In this document: positions 43,353 to 51,887 of the stretch, piece after piece
How the letters are laid out: every line of letters starts with the position of its first letter
Numbering within the stretch: the stretch's first letter is position 1
From: Anseongella ginsenosidimutans
Lineage (GTDB): Bacteria > Bacteroidota > Bacteroidia > Sphingobacteriales > Sphingobacteriaceae
Assembly: GCA_029268045.1 (NCBI GenBank)
Contig: JAJUHF010000002.1
Coordinates: 1-64,000, forward strand
Length of the DNA: 64,000 nucleotides
Direction: 5' to 3'
Position numbers and translations under genes: made by a program
Notes under the pieces: model-generated
Told to the model about the DNA's origin: nothing
Databases searched by the model: none
Seen by the model: the letters and a program-made list of their open reading frames with translations, nothing else

Positions 43353-44138
43353 ATGAAAAAAGCAATTGCCCCCTTCCTGTTTGCTTTTCTTTGCGCCGGC
43401 CTTGTCCTGGCCCAGGATTCCGAAGAATACGTTGCAAAACAGCATATTACCAAAAAAGGAGATACGCTGGGTTACCGGATGCTCTATCCGGCGGATTACG
43501 GAAGTCAGAAAAAATACCCGCTTGTTGTTTTCCTTCACGGCGCCGGAGAGCGTGGTAACGATAATAAAAAGCAGCTCGTACACGGCTCCGACCTCTTTTT
43601 GAAGGAAGAAGTGCGCCGCAATTATCCTGCCATCGTGGTGTTCCCGCAGTGTCCGGAGGCTGATTTCTGGTCTTCGGTGCGGATCAACCGGGACGAAAAC
43701 GGGGTGGAGCTGGATTTTGATTATCCGTCCGAGCCCACCCGCTCACTTCGCCTGGTGATGGATCTGATCCGTTACCTCAAAAAGATGGAAGCAGTGGATA
43801 AGGACCGGATCTATGTGATGGGCTTATCCATGGGCGGCATGGGTACCTTTGAACTGCTTGCCCGTCAGCCCAAAGAATTCGCGGCGGCCGTTCCCATCTG
43901 CGGCGGCGGAAACCCGGCCGACTGTTCAAGATACGCCGGCAAAGTACCGCTGTGGGTTTTCCATGGAGCAAAAGACAACATCGTTGCCCCGGAATACTCG
44001 CGACAGATGGTGGAGGAACTCAAACGCCTGGAAGCCGATATAACCTATACGGAATATCCCGACGCGGATCACAACAGCTGGGATCCCGCCTTTGCCGAGC
44101 CCGATCTGCTGAAGTGGCTTTTCAGCCAGAAAAAGTAA
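43353..44138 (+). CDS. secreted alpha/beta hydrolase (esterase/PHB-depolymerase-like)
   Basis: Signal peptide MKKAIAPFLFAFLCAGLVLA, then a hydrolase of about 240 residues: oxyanion strand PLVVFLHGAGERGNDN, nucleophile elbow VMGLSMGGMGTFE, the Asp in HGAKDNIVAPE and the His in DADHNSWDPAF. This set matches the dienelactone hydrolase/ prolyl oligopeptidase-like esterases annotated as predicted peptidases or phospholipases. Substrate unknown. It converges with trpC, 10 nt apart. Confidence 0.85.
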   Translation: MKKAIAPFLFAFLCAGLVLAQDSEEYVAKQHITKKGDTLGYRMLYPADYGSQKKYPLVVFLHGAGERGNDNKKQLVHGSDLFLKEEVRRNYPAIVVFPQCPEADFWSSVRINRDENGVELDFDYPSEPTRSLRLVMDLIRYLKKMEAVDKDRIYVMGLSMGGMGTFELLARQPKEFAAAVPICGGGNPADCSRYAGKVPLWVFHGAKDNIVAPEYSRQMVEELKRLEADITYTEYPDADHNSWDPAFAEPDLLKWLFSQKK

Positions 44139-44148
44139 CTCCGCTTTG

Positions 44149-44937
44149 TCAAAGTGCGCTCAGCGCCTTGATGAAGTCCTGGCATGCTTTGCCGGGATCG
44201 GCCTCCTTCATGAAGGTTTCCCCGATCAGAAATCCGCTGAAGCCCGCTTCTTTCAGCTGCAGGATCACTTCGGGCCGACTGATCGCGCTTTCCGATATTT
44301 TCACGGACGAAGCCGGAAGCTGGGCGCCCAGGAGGAATGAAGTCTGGACATCGGTTGTGAAATCATTCAGGTTCCGGTTATTGATCCCCACCACGTCAAC
44401 GAAAGAATTCACATGTCCCAGTTCCTGTTCATGGTGGATTTCGAGCAGCACTTCCAGTCCCAGGGAGTGGGCAAAGCGGGCAAGTTTTTCCGTTTCGAAC
44501 GTACTCAGGACGGAAGCGATCAGCAGGATCACATCGGCTCCGATGGCCTTGGCTTCCATCACCTGATATTCGTCGATGATAAAATCCTTTCGGAGAATGG
44601 GAATATGGACCGCAGCCCGGGATTTCTGCAGGTTTTCGTTACTGCCTCCGAAAAAGTCCACGTCGGTAAGCACCGAAATGGCCGAAGCGCCGGCGAGCTC
44701 ATAACCACTTACCGTAGCAATCAGGTCGGCCTCCCCATTCAGGACCCCTTTTGATGGCGATCTCCTTTTAAACTCCGCGATGATCCCCGATGCGCCGCGC
44801 CGGGTCAGCGCCTTTTTCAGGGAGAGGCATTCTCTTTTATAATACGCGCTGCTTTCCAGACGGCTGGCCGGAACGCGCTTTCGGTTCCATTCAATTTCTT
44901 CCTTCTTCCGGCCTACAATCTTATCCAGTATACTCAT
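44149..44937 (-). CDS. trpC: indole-3-glycerol phosphate synthase
   Basis: TrpC closes the indole ring from CdRP. Motifs of the TIM-barrel: IIAEFKRRSPSKG (substrate-binding Lys), ISVLTDVDFFGGS, ILRKDFIIDEYQ, GLEVLLEIHHEQEL, VVGINNRNLNDF and KISESAISRPE. The ATG at 44937 gives 262 residues; it overlaps the trpG stop by 4 nt (ATGA). The frame continues upstream but only as trpG antiphase. Last gene of the visible trp operon. Confidence 0.95.
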   Translation of the reverse strand: MSILDKIVGRKKEEIEWNRKRVPASRLESSAYYKRECLSLKKALTRRGASGIIAEFKRRSPSKGVLNGEADLIATVSGYELAGASAISVLTDVDFFGGSNENLQKSRAAVHIPILRKDFIIDEYQVMEAKAIGADVILLIASVLSTFETEKLARFAHSLGLEVLLEIHHEQELGHVNSFVDVVGINNRNLNDFTTDVQTSFLLGAQLPASSVKISESAISRPEVILQLKEAGFSGFLIGETFMKEADPGKACQDFIKALSAL

Positions 44938-45515
44938 ACGTACTCCTGTTTTAACCAGTTTTCCATGATCTTCCGGCCATGATCGGTCAGTACCGACTCG
45001 GGATGGAACTGCACACCGCACACATTGTACTCCCGGTGCCTCAAGGCCATGATCGTACCCTGGGAATCTCTTGCCGTGATCTTTAAAGCGGAGGGGAAAT
45101 TCTCATCCGACACGGCCCAGGAATGGTACCGTCCGGTTTTGAACCGGGCAGGAACGCCTTGAAAAAGCGGATCGTTTTCATCCAGGATCTCCGTTTCCAT
45201 TGCAACTCCGTGAAACACGTTGGGAAGATTCACAAGCGTGGCTCCGAATACTTCGCCGATGGCTTGCTCACCCAAACATACCCCAAAGATAGGCTTAATG
45301 CTTGCATATTCCCTAATCAATTCACATAGGATGCCCGATTCGGACGGGAGTCCCGGTCCGGGGGAGAGAATGATGCCGTCAAACGCGCCCGCATCTTCCA
45401 GGCCGATCTTGTCGTTGCGGTGGACTTCCAGCTGATAATCGCCGATCTCGCGTACCAGGTGAACCAGATTGTATGTAAAGGAATCGTAATTGTCCAGTAT
45501 CAATATCTTTTTCAT
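44934..45515 (-). CDS. trpG: anthranilate synthase glutamine amidotransferase subunit
   Basis: Class I glutaminase of 193 residues with the triad Cys80 (IFGVCLGEQAI), His171 and Glu173 (GVQFHPESVLT); N-terminal ILILDNYDSFTYNLVHL and oxyanion SPGPGLPSE. The residue after GVCLG is Glu, where many homologues have His or Met. Supplies ammonia to TrpE. It starts 8 nt after trpE. An in-frame TTG at 45527 would add four residues but has no support. It could also serve para-aminobenzoate synthesis; its place between trpE and trpC favours Trp. Confidence 0.92.
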   Translation of the reverse strand: MKKILILDNYDSFTYNLVHLVREIGDYQLEVHRNDKIGLEDAGAFDGIILSPGPGLPSESGILCELIREYASIKPIFGVCLGEQAIGEVFGATLVNLPNVFHGVAMETEILDENDPLFQGVPARFKTGRYHSWAVSDENFPSALKITARDSQGTIMALRHREYNVCGVQFHPESVLTDHGRKIMENWLKQEYV

Positions 45516-45523
45516 TTGTTCTG

Positions 45524-46954
45524 TCAAAAGGTTCCGGAAAAAATTTCGCCGGCCATTTCTATTGCTTTCTTGAGGGCTGCCAGCTTGTTTCGCACCTCCT
45601 GCAATTCATTTTCATGCACCGAGTCGGCCACGAAACCAAAGCCTGCCTGGAAATGAAGTGTATTTTGTTTGCTTAAAAAAGACCGGATCATAATGGCGTG
45701 ATTGAAATCGCCGTTGAAACCGAGAAATCCGATCGCCCCGGCGTAGAAGCCGCGTGACTGCTTTTCGTACCGGTCTATCAATTGCATCGCCCGGTATTTG
45801 GGCGCGCCCGAAAGGGTGCCTGCCGGAAAAGTTTTTGCGACGATTTTCATGGTCGGTACGTCGTCGCGGAGTTTCCCTGAAACGGTAGATACCAGATGGA
45901 TCACATGGGAGTAATATTGCACTTCACGGAATTTCTCTACCTGGACCCTTTCGCAATGGACGCTCAGGTCATTGCGGGCCAAATCCACCAGCATCACGTG
46001 TTCGGCATTTTCCTTCGAATCTTCCATGAGCTTTTCAGCCAGGATCGCATCGGCTTCGTCATCCCCGCTCCGTCGGAAGGTACCCGCGATGGGATAAATG
46101 GTCGCGACCCGGTTTTTTACCGTCAGCTGCGCTTCGGGTGACGAGCCGAATAATTTGAAATTTCCGTAATCGAAATAAAACAGGTAGGGCGAAGGATTGA
46201 TGGATCGGAGCGCGCGGTACACATTGAACTCGTCGCCCTGGAATTGCTGACTGAAACTGCGTGAGGCCACGATCTGGAAAACATCTCCGCGGGCGATGTG
46301 TTCTTTGAGCCGGTCCATGATTTCCAGCGTTTCCTCATCGGTCATGTTCGAGGATTCCCCGCCCAGGGTCCTGAAATGGTATTCGGGAATATTCTTGTTC
46401 CGGATAAGCAACTCAATCCGTTCAATCCCGCCTGGTTTTTCCTGCGTGTCGCCGGCGTGGTGTTCAAAAATGTGCAACTCGTTTTTAAAATGATTGATGG
46501 CGATCACGTACCGGTACAGGTGATATTGCATTTCAGGGATGCTCCGTTCCGGCCGACGTTCCGCCTGGAGGCTTATGTCTTCGAAATACTGTACGGTGTC
46601 GTATGTAAAGTATCCGAATAAGCCTCCGGTACTGAAATTGAATTGCTGGTCCGTTTCGTATTGGAAGGCATTGGTAAATTCACTGATCTTCTGGGGGACA
46701 TCGATTTCGGCGCATTGATACGTGTGCCGGCTTCCATCGGGAAACTCCTCGGTGAACTGGCCGTCTTCTATCTTAATGTGAGCGATCGGATCGCAGCAGA
46801 TAAAGGACATGCTGTTTCCCCGGGCGTGGTAGTCGGAACTTTCGAGGAGAATGCTATTGGGAAATTCGTCCCGCAGCCGCAGGTAAATACTAACCGGCGT
46901 AGCCGTGTCGGCCAGCAAGGTTTTGTGTTTAGAGCGAAGAATATATTGCGCCAT
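45524..46954 (-). CDS. trpE: anthranilate synthase component I
   Basis: Makes anthranilate from chorismate. The N-terminal ILLESSDYH corresponds to the LLES-type motif of the Trp feedback site, which argues for TrpE over PabB. The chorismate-binding domain has QIVASRSFSQQF, GSSPEAQLTVKNRVATIYPIAGTFRR (in two parts), HVMLVDLARNDL and FPAGTLSGAPKYRAMQLIDR. 476 residues. Preceded by a leader peptide and attenuator, so expression responds to charged tRNA-Trp. Confidence 0.95.
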   Translation of the reverse strand: MAQYILRSKHKTLLADTATPVSIYLRLRDEFPNSILLESSDYHARGNSMSFICCDPIAHIKIEDGQFTEEFPDGSRHTYQCAEIDVPQKISEFTNAFQYETDQQFNFSTGGLFGYFTYDTVQYFEDISLQAERRPERSIPEMQYHLYRYVIAINHFKNELHIFEHHAGDTQEKPGGIERIELLIRNKNIPEYHFRTLGGESSNMTDEETLEIMDRLKEHIARGDVFQIVASRSFSQQFQGDEFNVYRALRSINPSPYLFYFDYGNFKLFGSSPEAQLTVKNRVATIYPIAGTFRRSGDDEADAILAEKLMEDSKENAEHVMLVDLARNDLSVHCERVQVEKFREVQYYSHVIHLVSTVSGKLRDDVPTMKIVAKTFPAGTLSGAPKYRAMQLIDRYEKQSRGFYAGAIGFLGFNGDFNHAIMIRSFLSKQNTLHFQAGFGFVADSVHENELQEVRNKLAALKKAIEMAGEIFSGTF

Positions 46955-47009
46955 GTTCGGTTGTTTTTTCGGGGTGACAACGTTTTTCTGGACCCGTCAT
47001 CCCGGAAGC

Positions 47010-47042
47010 AAAAAAGCCCGCCGTTTATCACGACAGGCTTTT
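47010..47042 (-). terminator. trp attenuator terminator (segments 3:4)
   Basis: On the minus strand AAAAGCCTGTCG (47042-47031) pairs with CGGCGGGCTTTT (47023-47012) over 12 bp with two G-U pairs, followed by a T-run. The 5' arm can pair instead with ACAGGCTTTT of the leader gene (47102-47093), a perfect 10-bp antiterminator. It lies 40 nt beyond the leader stop and 56 nt before trpE. Confidence 0.88.
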
Positions 47043-47081
47043 ATATACTATGTTTCTTTCGTTATTTGTTATTTTATAGGG

Positions 47082-47156
47082 TTATTCCATACAAAAGCCT
47101 GTGGATCGTGTTTTTCCACGCCACCACCAACCTGTATGTACTACCTGATAAATCAT
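47082..47156 (-). CDS. trpL: trp operon leader peptide (24 residues, three consecutive Trp)
   Basis: ATG at 47156 opens MIYQVVHTGWWWRGK, continuing for nine more residues to TAA at 47082. Trp codons 10-12 are at 47129-47121. They sit in one arm of a hairpin (47124-47101, with CGTG-CACG core) whose formation would compete with the antiterminator segment 47102-47093. Stalling at the Trp codons would free this segment to block the terminator at 47042-47010. This is the standard ribosome-mediated attenuation layout. The ATG is only 5 nt after the predicted -7 element, so the message may be leaderless. Confidence 0.88.
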   Translation of the reverse strand: MIYQVVHTGWWWRGKTRSTGFCME

Positions 47157-47161
47157 CGGTT

Positions 47162-47192
47162 CAAAGATGAGAAAGAAATATTTTAATTCAAA
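47162..47192 (-). promoter_or_regulatory. trp operon promoter
   Basis: On the minus strand TTTG (47192-47189), a 19-nt spacer, then CATCTTTG (47169-47162), one mismatch from TANNTTTG. Start site predicted at about 47157. Confidence 0.65.
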
Positions 47193-47305
47193 GACCCCCA
47201 TCCATTTTTTTCCGCCAGAAATTCGCATCCACGGGATTGCGTGTAACCGGAAAGTTACAATAGGGTCGGTCCCGCCCGCTGCAATATTTCAATAAATTAG
47301 CTGAA

Positions 47306-50300
47306 ATGAAAACAAAACCCCTTTTTGCTCTGCTGGCGATCGCATTTGCCTACGCGGTTCCCACGGGGGTACTTGCTCAGGAAACCTTCCCGGAAAATGG
47401 CGTGCAGGATAAACGTCCGCAATTGTACGCCTTTACCAATGCGACCATCGTGCAGCGGGCGGGCGTGCGGATCGAACAGGGGACGCTGTTGATCCGTCAG
47501 GGTAGAATTGAAGCAATCGGCAGGCAGGTGACCATCCCGCCCGGTGCGGTGGTAAGAGACCTGCAGGGGAAATACATTTACCCTTCCCTCATCGATTTAT
47601 ACACTTCCTACGGACTTCCGTCGCCGGGCAGCATCCCACGGAGAGCCGACGCTTCGCCACAATTTCTTTCGGAAAAGCGGGGCGCATACGGCTGGAATGA
47701 GGCCATCCGGGCGGAATATCAAGCAAGCGATCACTTTGCTGTTCACCCGGGGGAAGCGGAAAAGCTGCGCAAACTTGGATTCGGGGCCGTCTTATCGCAT
47801 AATAAGGACGGCATCGGCAGGGGAACGTCCGTACTGGTCACCCTGGGACAGGAGCGGGACAACCTGGAGCTGCTTCAACGGGCGGCGGCAACCCATTATT
47901 CTTTTAACAAGGGGAGTTCGGGAAACGATTATCCTACCTCCCTGATGGGCGCCGTGGCGCTGCTGCGGCAAACCTGGTACGATGCCCGGTGGTACGCCGC
48001 AGGCGGCAGGGAACAGGCACGGGATCTTTCCCTGGAGGCCTTGGTGGCGACGCAGGAACTTCCCCGGATTTTTGAAGCAGCCGACGTGCTGGATATTCTC
48101 CGGGCGGACCGGGTGGGGGACGAATTCGATGTCCAGTTTGTTTTCCGGGGGAATGGCGACTCGTATCAGCGGTTGGATCTGGTCAAAGCCACGGGCGGCG
48201 CCTTGATCGTGCCTTTGAATTTCCCGGAGGCCTACGATATGGACGATCCCTACGACGCGCGACAGGTGAGCCTTCGGCAGATGAAACATTGGGAATTGGC
48301 GCCGTTCAACCCGGGAAGACTGGAGGCGGCCGGGATCCCTTTTGCCATAACAGCTGAAGGCGCGGAAAAGGACTTCTGGAAAAATCTGCGCAAGGCCATC
48401 GCCTGCGGTCTTTCCCCGGAGCAGGCGCTCCGCTCACTTACGGAGATTCCGGCCGGCCTGATCGGAATGGAGGAGCAATTGGGCACCCTGGAACGGGGCA
48501 AGCTCGCCAATTTTCTCATCACTACCTCGGCGCTGTTTGATGAAGACAACGTAATTCAGGAGAATTGGGTCAGTGGCGTCCCCTATTCGGTGGATGATCC
48601 CGGACTTGCCGGCCTGATCGGAATCTACCAGGTAGAAGTGCCCGGTCTGCCGGCCTTGGAGATGATCATTTCGGGTCCGGCGGCAAAGCCCGAAGTACGT
48701 CTGATAGCGGATAAGGAGGAAGCCAACGCTTCTTTCAATAAAACGGGCGGACTGTTTACGCTGCGGGCGGAAATGGATATTGCAGGCGGGGCGCTCCGCC
48801 TGAGCGGTTTTGCTCCCTCCCCGGGCGAGGTGCCGGCCCGCGGTCTGACCGGGCAGGCCACCCTGGCCGGCGGGGAAACGGTCACCTGGTCGGCAACACG
48901 GACTGCCGATGCAAAGAAAAGCGACGGCAGAAAAGCTGAGCAACAAACAGCCGGGCAGAAGCCGGGTCCTGTTCTTTATCCTTTTACTGCCTATGGCTGG
49001 CAGCAGCTGCCGAAGGCGGAAAAAGTCCTGATCAAAAACGCGACGGTATGGACAAACGAGCGTCCGGGCGTGCTGCAGCGCGCCGACGTGCTAATCGAAC
49101 AGGGGAAAATAGCGGCCGTGGGAACGGACCTGCGCACGGGGGGAGCCCGGGTAATTGACGCGGAAGGCAAGCACCTGACCCCTGGCATTGTAGACGAACA
49201 CTCCCACATCGCCTGCACACGCGGCATCAACGAAGCCGGGCAGGCGGTTTCCGCCGAGGTACGCATGGGCGATGTGATCAATTCGGAAGACATTAATATA
49301 TACCGTCAACTGGCCGGCGGGGTGACCACCTCCCACATTTTACACGGTTCAGCCAATCCAATCGGAGGCCAGAGCCAATTGATCAAGCTGCGGTGGGGAC
49401 AGGATCCCGAAGGTCTGAAATTCGAAGGAGCCGACGGGTTCATCAAATTCGCCCTCGGCGAAAATGTGAAGCAGTCCAACTGGGGCGACAATCAGACTAC
49501 CCGTTTTCCCCAGACCCGGATGGGCGTACAGCAGGTGATGGTGGACGCGTTCCAACGGGCCAAGGAATACGGAAAAGCCCGGGGTGCGGGCGGTAACGTC
49601 CGGCGCGACCTGGAGCTGGACGCCCTCTTGGAAATATTGAATGAGAAACGCTTTATAACCTGCCATTCCTACGTGCAGTCGGAGATTGCCATGCTGATGC
49701 ACGTGGCCGACTCGATGGGATTCCGGGTGAATACATTTACCCATATTCTGGAAGGATACAAGCTGGCCGATGAAATGGCGGCACACGGGGCAGCAGGATC
49801 TACCTTTTCTGACTGGTGGGCCTATAAAATGGAAGTAAAGGACGCGATCCCGTACAACGCTGCCATGATGCACCAGGCGGGTGTGCTTGCAGGCATTAAT
49901 TCAGACGATGCCGAAATGGCCAGGCGGCTGAACCAGGAAGCCGCTAAGGCAGTCATGTACGGCGGCCTTTCAGAAGAAGAGGCCCTGAAGCTGGTGACGC
50001 TCAATCCTGCCAGAATGCTGCATATCGACGACCGGGTGGGAAGCATCGCTGTAGGAAAAGATGCCGATCTGGTAATCTGGTCCGATCATCCGTTGTCGAT
50101 TTACGCGAAAGTGGAAAAGACCTTCGTGGACGGCATCGCGTATTACGATGCAGATAGGGACGCTGAACTGCAGCAGCAGATTAGCCGGGAACGCGCCCGG
50201 CTTACCGGGAAAATGCTGGGCGTGAAGCAAGCGGGGGGAAGCACCCAAAAGCCGGTATCGGAAAATAAAATTTACTATCACTGTGAGGATGTATACGATG

Positions 50301-50314
50301 AATTTAACCACTAA
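47306..50314 (+). CDS. large secreted amidohydrolase with two amidohydrolase-like halves
   Basis: 1002 residues with a signal peptide (MKTKPLFALLAIAFAYAVPT, cleaved near VLAQ). The N-terminal half (about 40-440) is amidohydrolase-like (NATIVQRAGVRIEQGTLLI; YPSLIDLYTSYGLP) but lacks the HxH metal motif. After a beta-domain of about 100 residues, the C-terminal half (about 575-970) has the intact motif TPGIVDEHSHIA (His632, His634), later His residues in RFITCHSYVQ and NTFTHILEGYK, and GINSDDAEMARRL with the catalytic Asp. The substrate is unknown; such proteins are often annotated imidazolonepropionase-like. Its stop overlaps the next gene by 17 nt. Confidence 0.82.
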   Translation: MKTKPLFALLAIAFAYAVPTGVLAQETFPENGVQDKRPQLYAFTNATIVQRAGVRIEQGTLLIRQGRIEAIGRQVTIPPGAVVRDLQGKYIYPSLIDLYTSYGLPSPGSIPRRADASPQFLSEKRGAYGWNEAIRAEYQASDHFAVHPGEAEKLRKLGFGAVLSHNKDGIGRGTSVLVTLGQERDNLELLQRAAATHYSFNKGSSGNDYPTSLMGAVALLRQTWYDARWYAAGGREQARDLSLEALVATQELPRIFEAADVLDILRADRVGDEFDVQFVFRGNGDSYQRLDLVKATGGALIVPLNFPEAYDMDDPYDARQVSLRQMKHWELAPFNPGRLEAAGIPFAITAEGAEKDFWKNLRKAIACGLSPEQALRSLTEIPAGLIGMEEQLGTLERGKLANFLITTSALFDEDNVIQENWVSGVPYSVDDPGLAGLIGIYQVEVPGLPALEMIISGPAAKPEVRLIADKEEANASFNKTGGLFTLRAEMDIAGGALRLSGFAPSPGEVPARGLTGQATLAGGETVTWSATRTADAKKSDGRKAEQQTAGQKPGPVLYPFTAYGWQQLPKAEKVLIKNATVWTNERPGVLQRADVLIEQGKIAAVGTDLRTGGARVIDAEGKHLTPGIVDEHSHIACTRGINEAGQAVSAEVRMGDVINSEDINIYRQLAGGVTTSHILHGSANPIGGQSQLIKLRWGQDPEGLKFEGADGFIKFALGENVKQSNWGDNQTTRFPQTRMGVQQVMVDAFQRAKEYGKARGAGGNVRRDLELDALLEILNEKRFITCHSYVQSEIAMLMHVADSMGFRVNTFTHILEGYKLADEMAAHGAAGSTFSDWWAYKMEVKDAIPYNAAMMHQAGVLAGINSDDAEMARRLNQEAAKAVMYGGLSEEEALKLVTLNPARMLHIDDRVGSIAVGKDADLVIWSDHPLSIYAKVEKTFVDGIAYYDADRDAELQQQISRERARLTGKMLGVKQAGGSTQKPVSENKIYYHCEDVYDEFNH

Positions 50315-51632
50315 GCGCCTGATCCGTTTGTGCGTGGCAGGTATTTTATGGGCCGGATTCCTGACCAGGGGCGGTTTGCCCTTGATGGCGCAGCCGACCA
50401 TTATTCCAGCTCCGCCGCAGGAACAGCCCCTGCTGATTGAGGGAGCCACCATTCATGTGGGCAACGGAACGGTTATCGAAAACGGTTCCCTGCGGATGGA
50501 AAACGGAAAGATTTCCGCGGTGGGACCGGCCGGATCGGTCAGCGTATCCGGCGCCATGGTAATTAAGGCCGGCGGAAAGCACGTATATCCCGGTTTGATC
50601 GCCTGCCATACGATCCTGGGGCTGGCGGAAATAGAAGCCGTCCGGGCCACGCGCGATTACAACGAAACAGGCGAGCTCAATCCAAACGTGCGTGCCATCG
50701 TAGCCTACGAAGCCGACTCGCACGTCCCGCCCACGGTTCGTTCTAACGGGGTCCTGCTTGCGCAGATCGTCCCCCAGGGAGGTGTGATCTCCGGGACCTC
50801 CTCGGTGGTTGCGCTGGATGCCTGGACCTGGGAAGAAGCGGCCTATCAAACCGACGGCGGACTGTGGATCAACTGGCCTGGGAACAGCGTGGATGTAACA
50901 GCCAACGCCGATCAACGTCAAAAGCAACGGGAACAGGTCGAAGAACGGCTTCGCGCGCTTACGCACTTTATGGAGCAGGCGAAAGCCTATGGCGAACTGC
51001 CGCAGCCGGATGTCAAAAACCTCCGATTTGAAGCGGTAAAGGGGATTTTCACGGGGGAGAAGCGCCTGTTTATCCGGGCCGGCCGGGCAAAAGATATTCT
51101 GGCCGCGCTGAACTGGTGCCGCACATTGGAGGTCCGTCCAGTGATTTATGGCGGACACGAGGCGCATCTGGTGGCGGACTTTCTCCGGGATGATCAGGTG
51201 CCGGTGATCCTGGACGACCCGCATGCGCTGCCTTCCCGTGCCGACGACGATGTCAACCTGCCTTATAAAAGAGCGGCCTTATTGAAAGATGCGGGTGTCG
51301 AGTTCTGTGTGAGTACCTGGGGATACTGGCAGCTGCGTAACCTGCCATTCATGGCCGGAACCGCTGCGGCCTGGGGGCTGACCCGGGAAGAAGCGCTGAC
51401 AGCGGTTACCCTGGCGCCTGCACGCATCCTGGGAATCGACGCCACCACCGGCAGCCTGGAGGTCGGAAAAGACGCCACCTTATTTATTTCAGGCGGAGAC
51501 GCGCTGGATATGCGGACTAACCAGGTGGAGGCCGCCTTTATCCAAGGCCGCAGCATCGATCTGGATAACCGGCAGAAACAGCTATACCGTAAATACATGG
51601 GAAAGTACGGGCTGGAAGCCAAACTGCCTTAA
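50298..51632 (+). CDS. second secreted amidohydrolase-like protein, metal site degenerate
   Basis: 444 residues with an N-terminal signal-like segment (LIRLCVAGILWAGFLTRGG). It matches the N-terminal half of the upstream protein: LLIEGATIHVGNGTVIENG, VYPGLIACHTILGL (CHT where active enzymes have HxH), GTSSVVALDAWTWEEA, and the C-terminal LTAVTLAPARILGIDATTGSLEVGKDATL. Loss of the metal-binding pair suggests a non-catalytic partner or altered metal site. The start ATG at 50298 lies inside the preceding gene, implying coupled expression and probably a complex. An ATG at 50283 is also possible. Confidence 0.8.
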   Translation: MNLTTKRLIRLCVAGILWAGFLTRGGLPLMAQPTIIPAPPQEQPLLIEGATIHVGNGTVIENGSLRMENGKISAVGPAGSVSVSGAMVIKAGGKHVYPGLIACHTILGLAEIEAVRATRDYNETGELNPNVRAIVAYEADSHVPPTVRSNGVLLAQIVPQGGVISGTSSVVALDAWTWEEAAYQTDGGLWINWPGNSVDVTANADQRQKQREQVEERLRALTHFMEQAKAYGELPQPDVKNLRFEAVKGIFTGEKRLFIRAGRAKDILAALNWCRTLEVRPVIYGGHEAHLVADFLRDDQVPVILDDPHALPSRADDDVNLPYKRAALLKDAGVEFCVSTWGYWQLRNLPFMAGTAAAWGLTREEALTAVTLAPARILGIDATTGSLEVGKDATLFISGGDALDMRTNQVEAAFIQGRSIDLDNRQKQLYRKYMGKYGLEAKLP

Positions 51633-51687
51633 GCCCCCGTGAATGGAATGCCCTTTTTAAAAAATTGCTATATTTCGGCTTTAAAAA

Positions 51688-51730
51688 ACAAAAACCCCCG
51701 TCCGCCGGGTGGCGAACTGCGGGGTTTTTT
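51688..51730. terminator. bidirectional terminator between the amidohydrolase and tRNA-like genes
   Basis: AAAACCCC (51691-51698) pairs with GGGGTTTT (51721-51728) and encloses an inner CGCC/GGCG hairpin. A-run and T-run on the two sides let it serve both converging transcripts. Confidence 0.8.
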
Positions 51731-51761
51731 GTTACCAATCAATAAACCTGTATGAAGTTAG

Positions 51762-51872
51762 CTGTAGGGGAAGGATTCGAACCTTCAAGGAGCGGTTGGT
51801 CCGTTTCCGGATTTTCCCGTGCTCTCCGCCACCGAGACAAGGAGGTGTGTTTGCCAATTCCACCACCCTACA
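51762..51872 (-). tRNA. atypical class II tRNA-like gene, anticodon by alignment GUC
   Basis: On the minus strand a full cloverleaf can be drawn: acceptor TGTAGGG/CCCTACA (7 bp), D-arm GTGGAATTGGCAAACAC as in bacterial tRNA-Leu, T-arm GAAGG-TTCGAAT-CCTTC (perfect). Anticodon stem CCTCC/GGTGG has one T-T mismatch; its loop TTGTCTC gives GUC with U, not a purine, at 37. The variable arm is about 42 nt, twice the class II norm, and folds as nested stems GGAG/CTCC, CGG/CCG and TCCG-GAAA-CGGA with a GNRA loop. First pair is U1-A72 and the discriminator is G. It has a consensus promoter and a terminator, so it is surely transcribed. Whether it is a working tRNA, a pseudo-tRNA or another RNA is open. 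Confidence 0.6.
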
Positions 51873-51887
51873 TTGTTATTGTTGATG

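Noticed and set aside
45524-46954. pabB instead of trpE
   Set aside because: The LLES-type feedback motif, trpG and trpC next to it, and the Trp-rich leader all indicate anthranilate synthase.
51762-51872. tmRNA or selenocysteine tRNA
   Set aside because: No tag-peptide frame or pseudoknot region is present, the anticodon is not UCA, and the acceptor/T lengths are the normal 7 and 5 bp.
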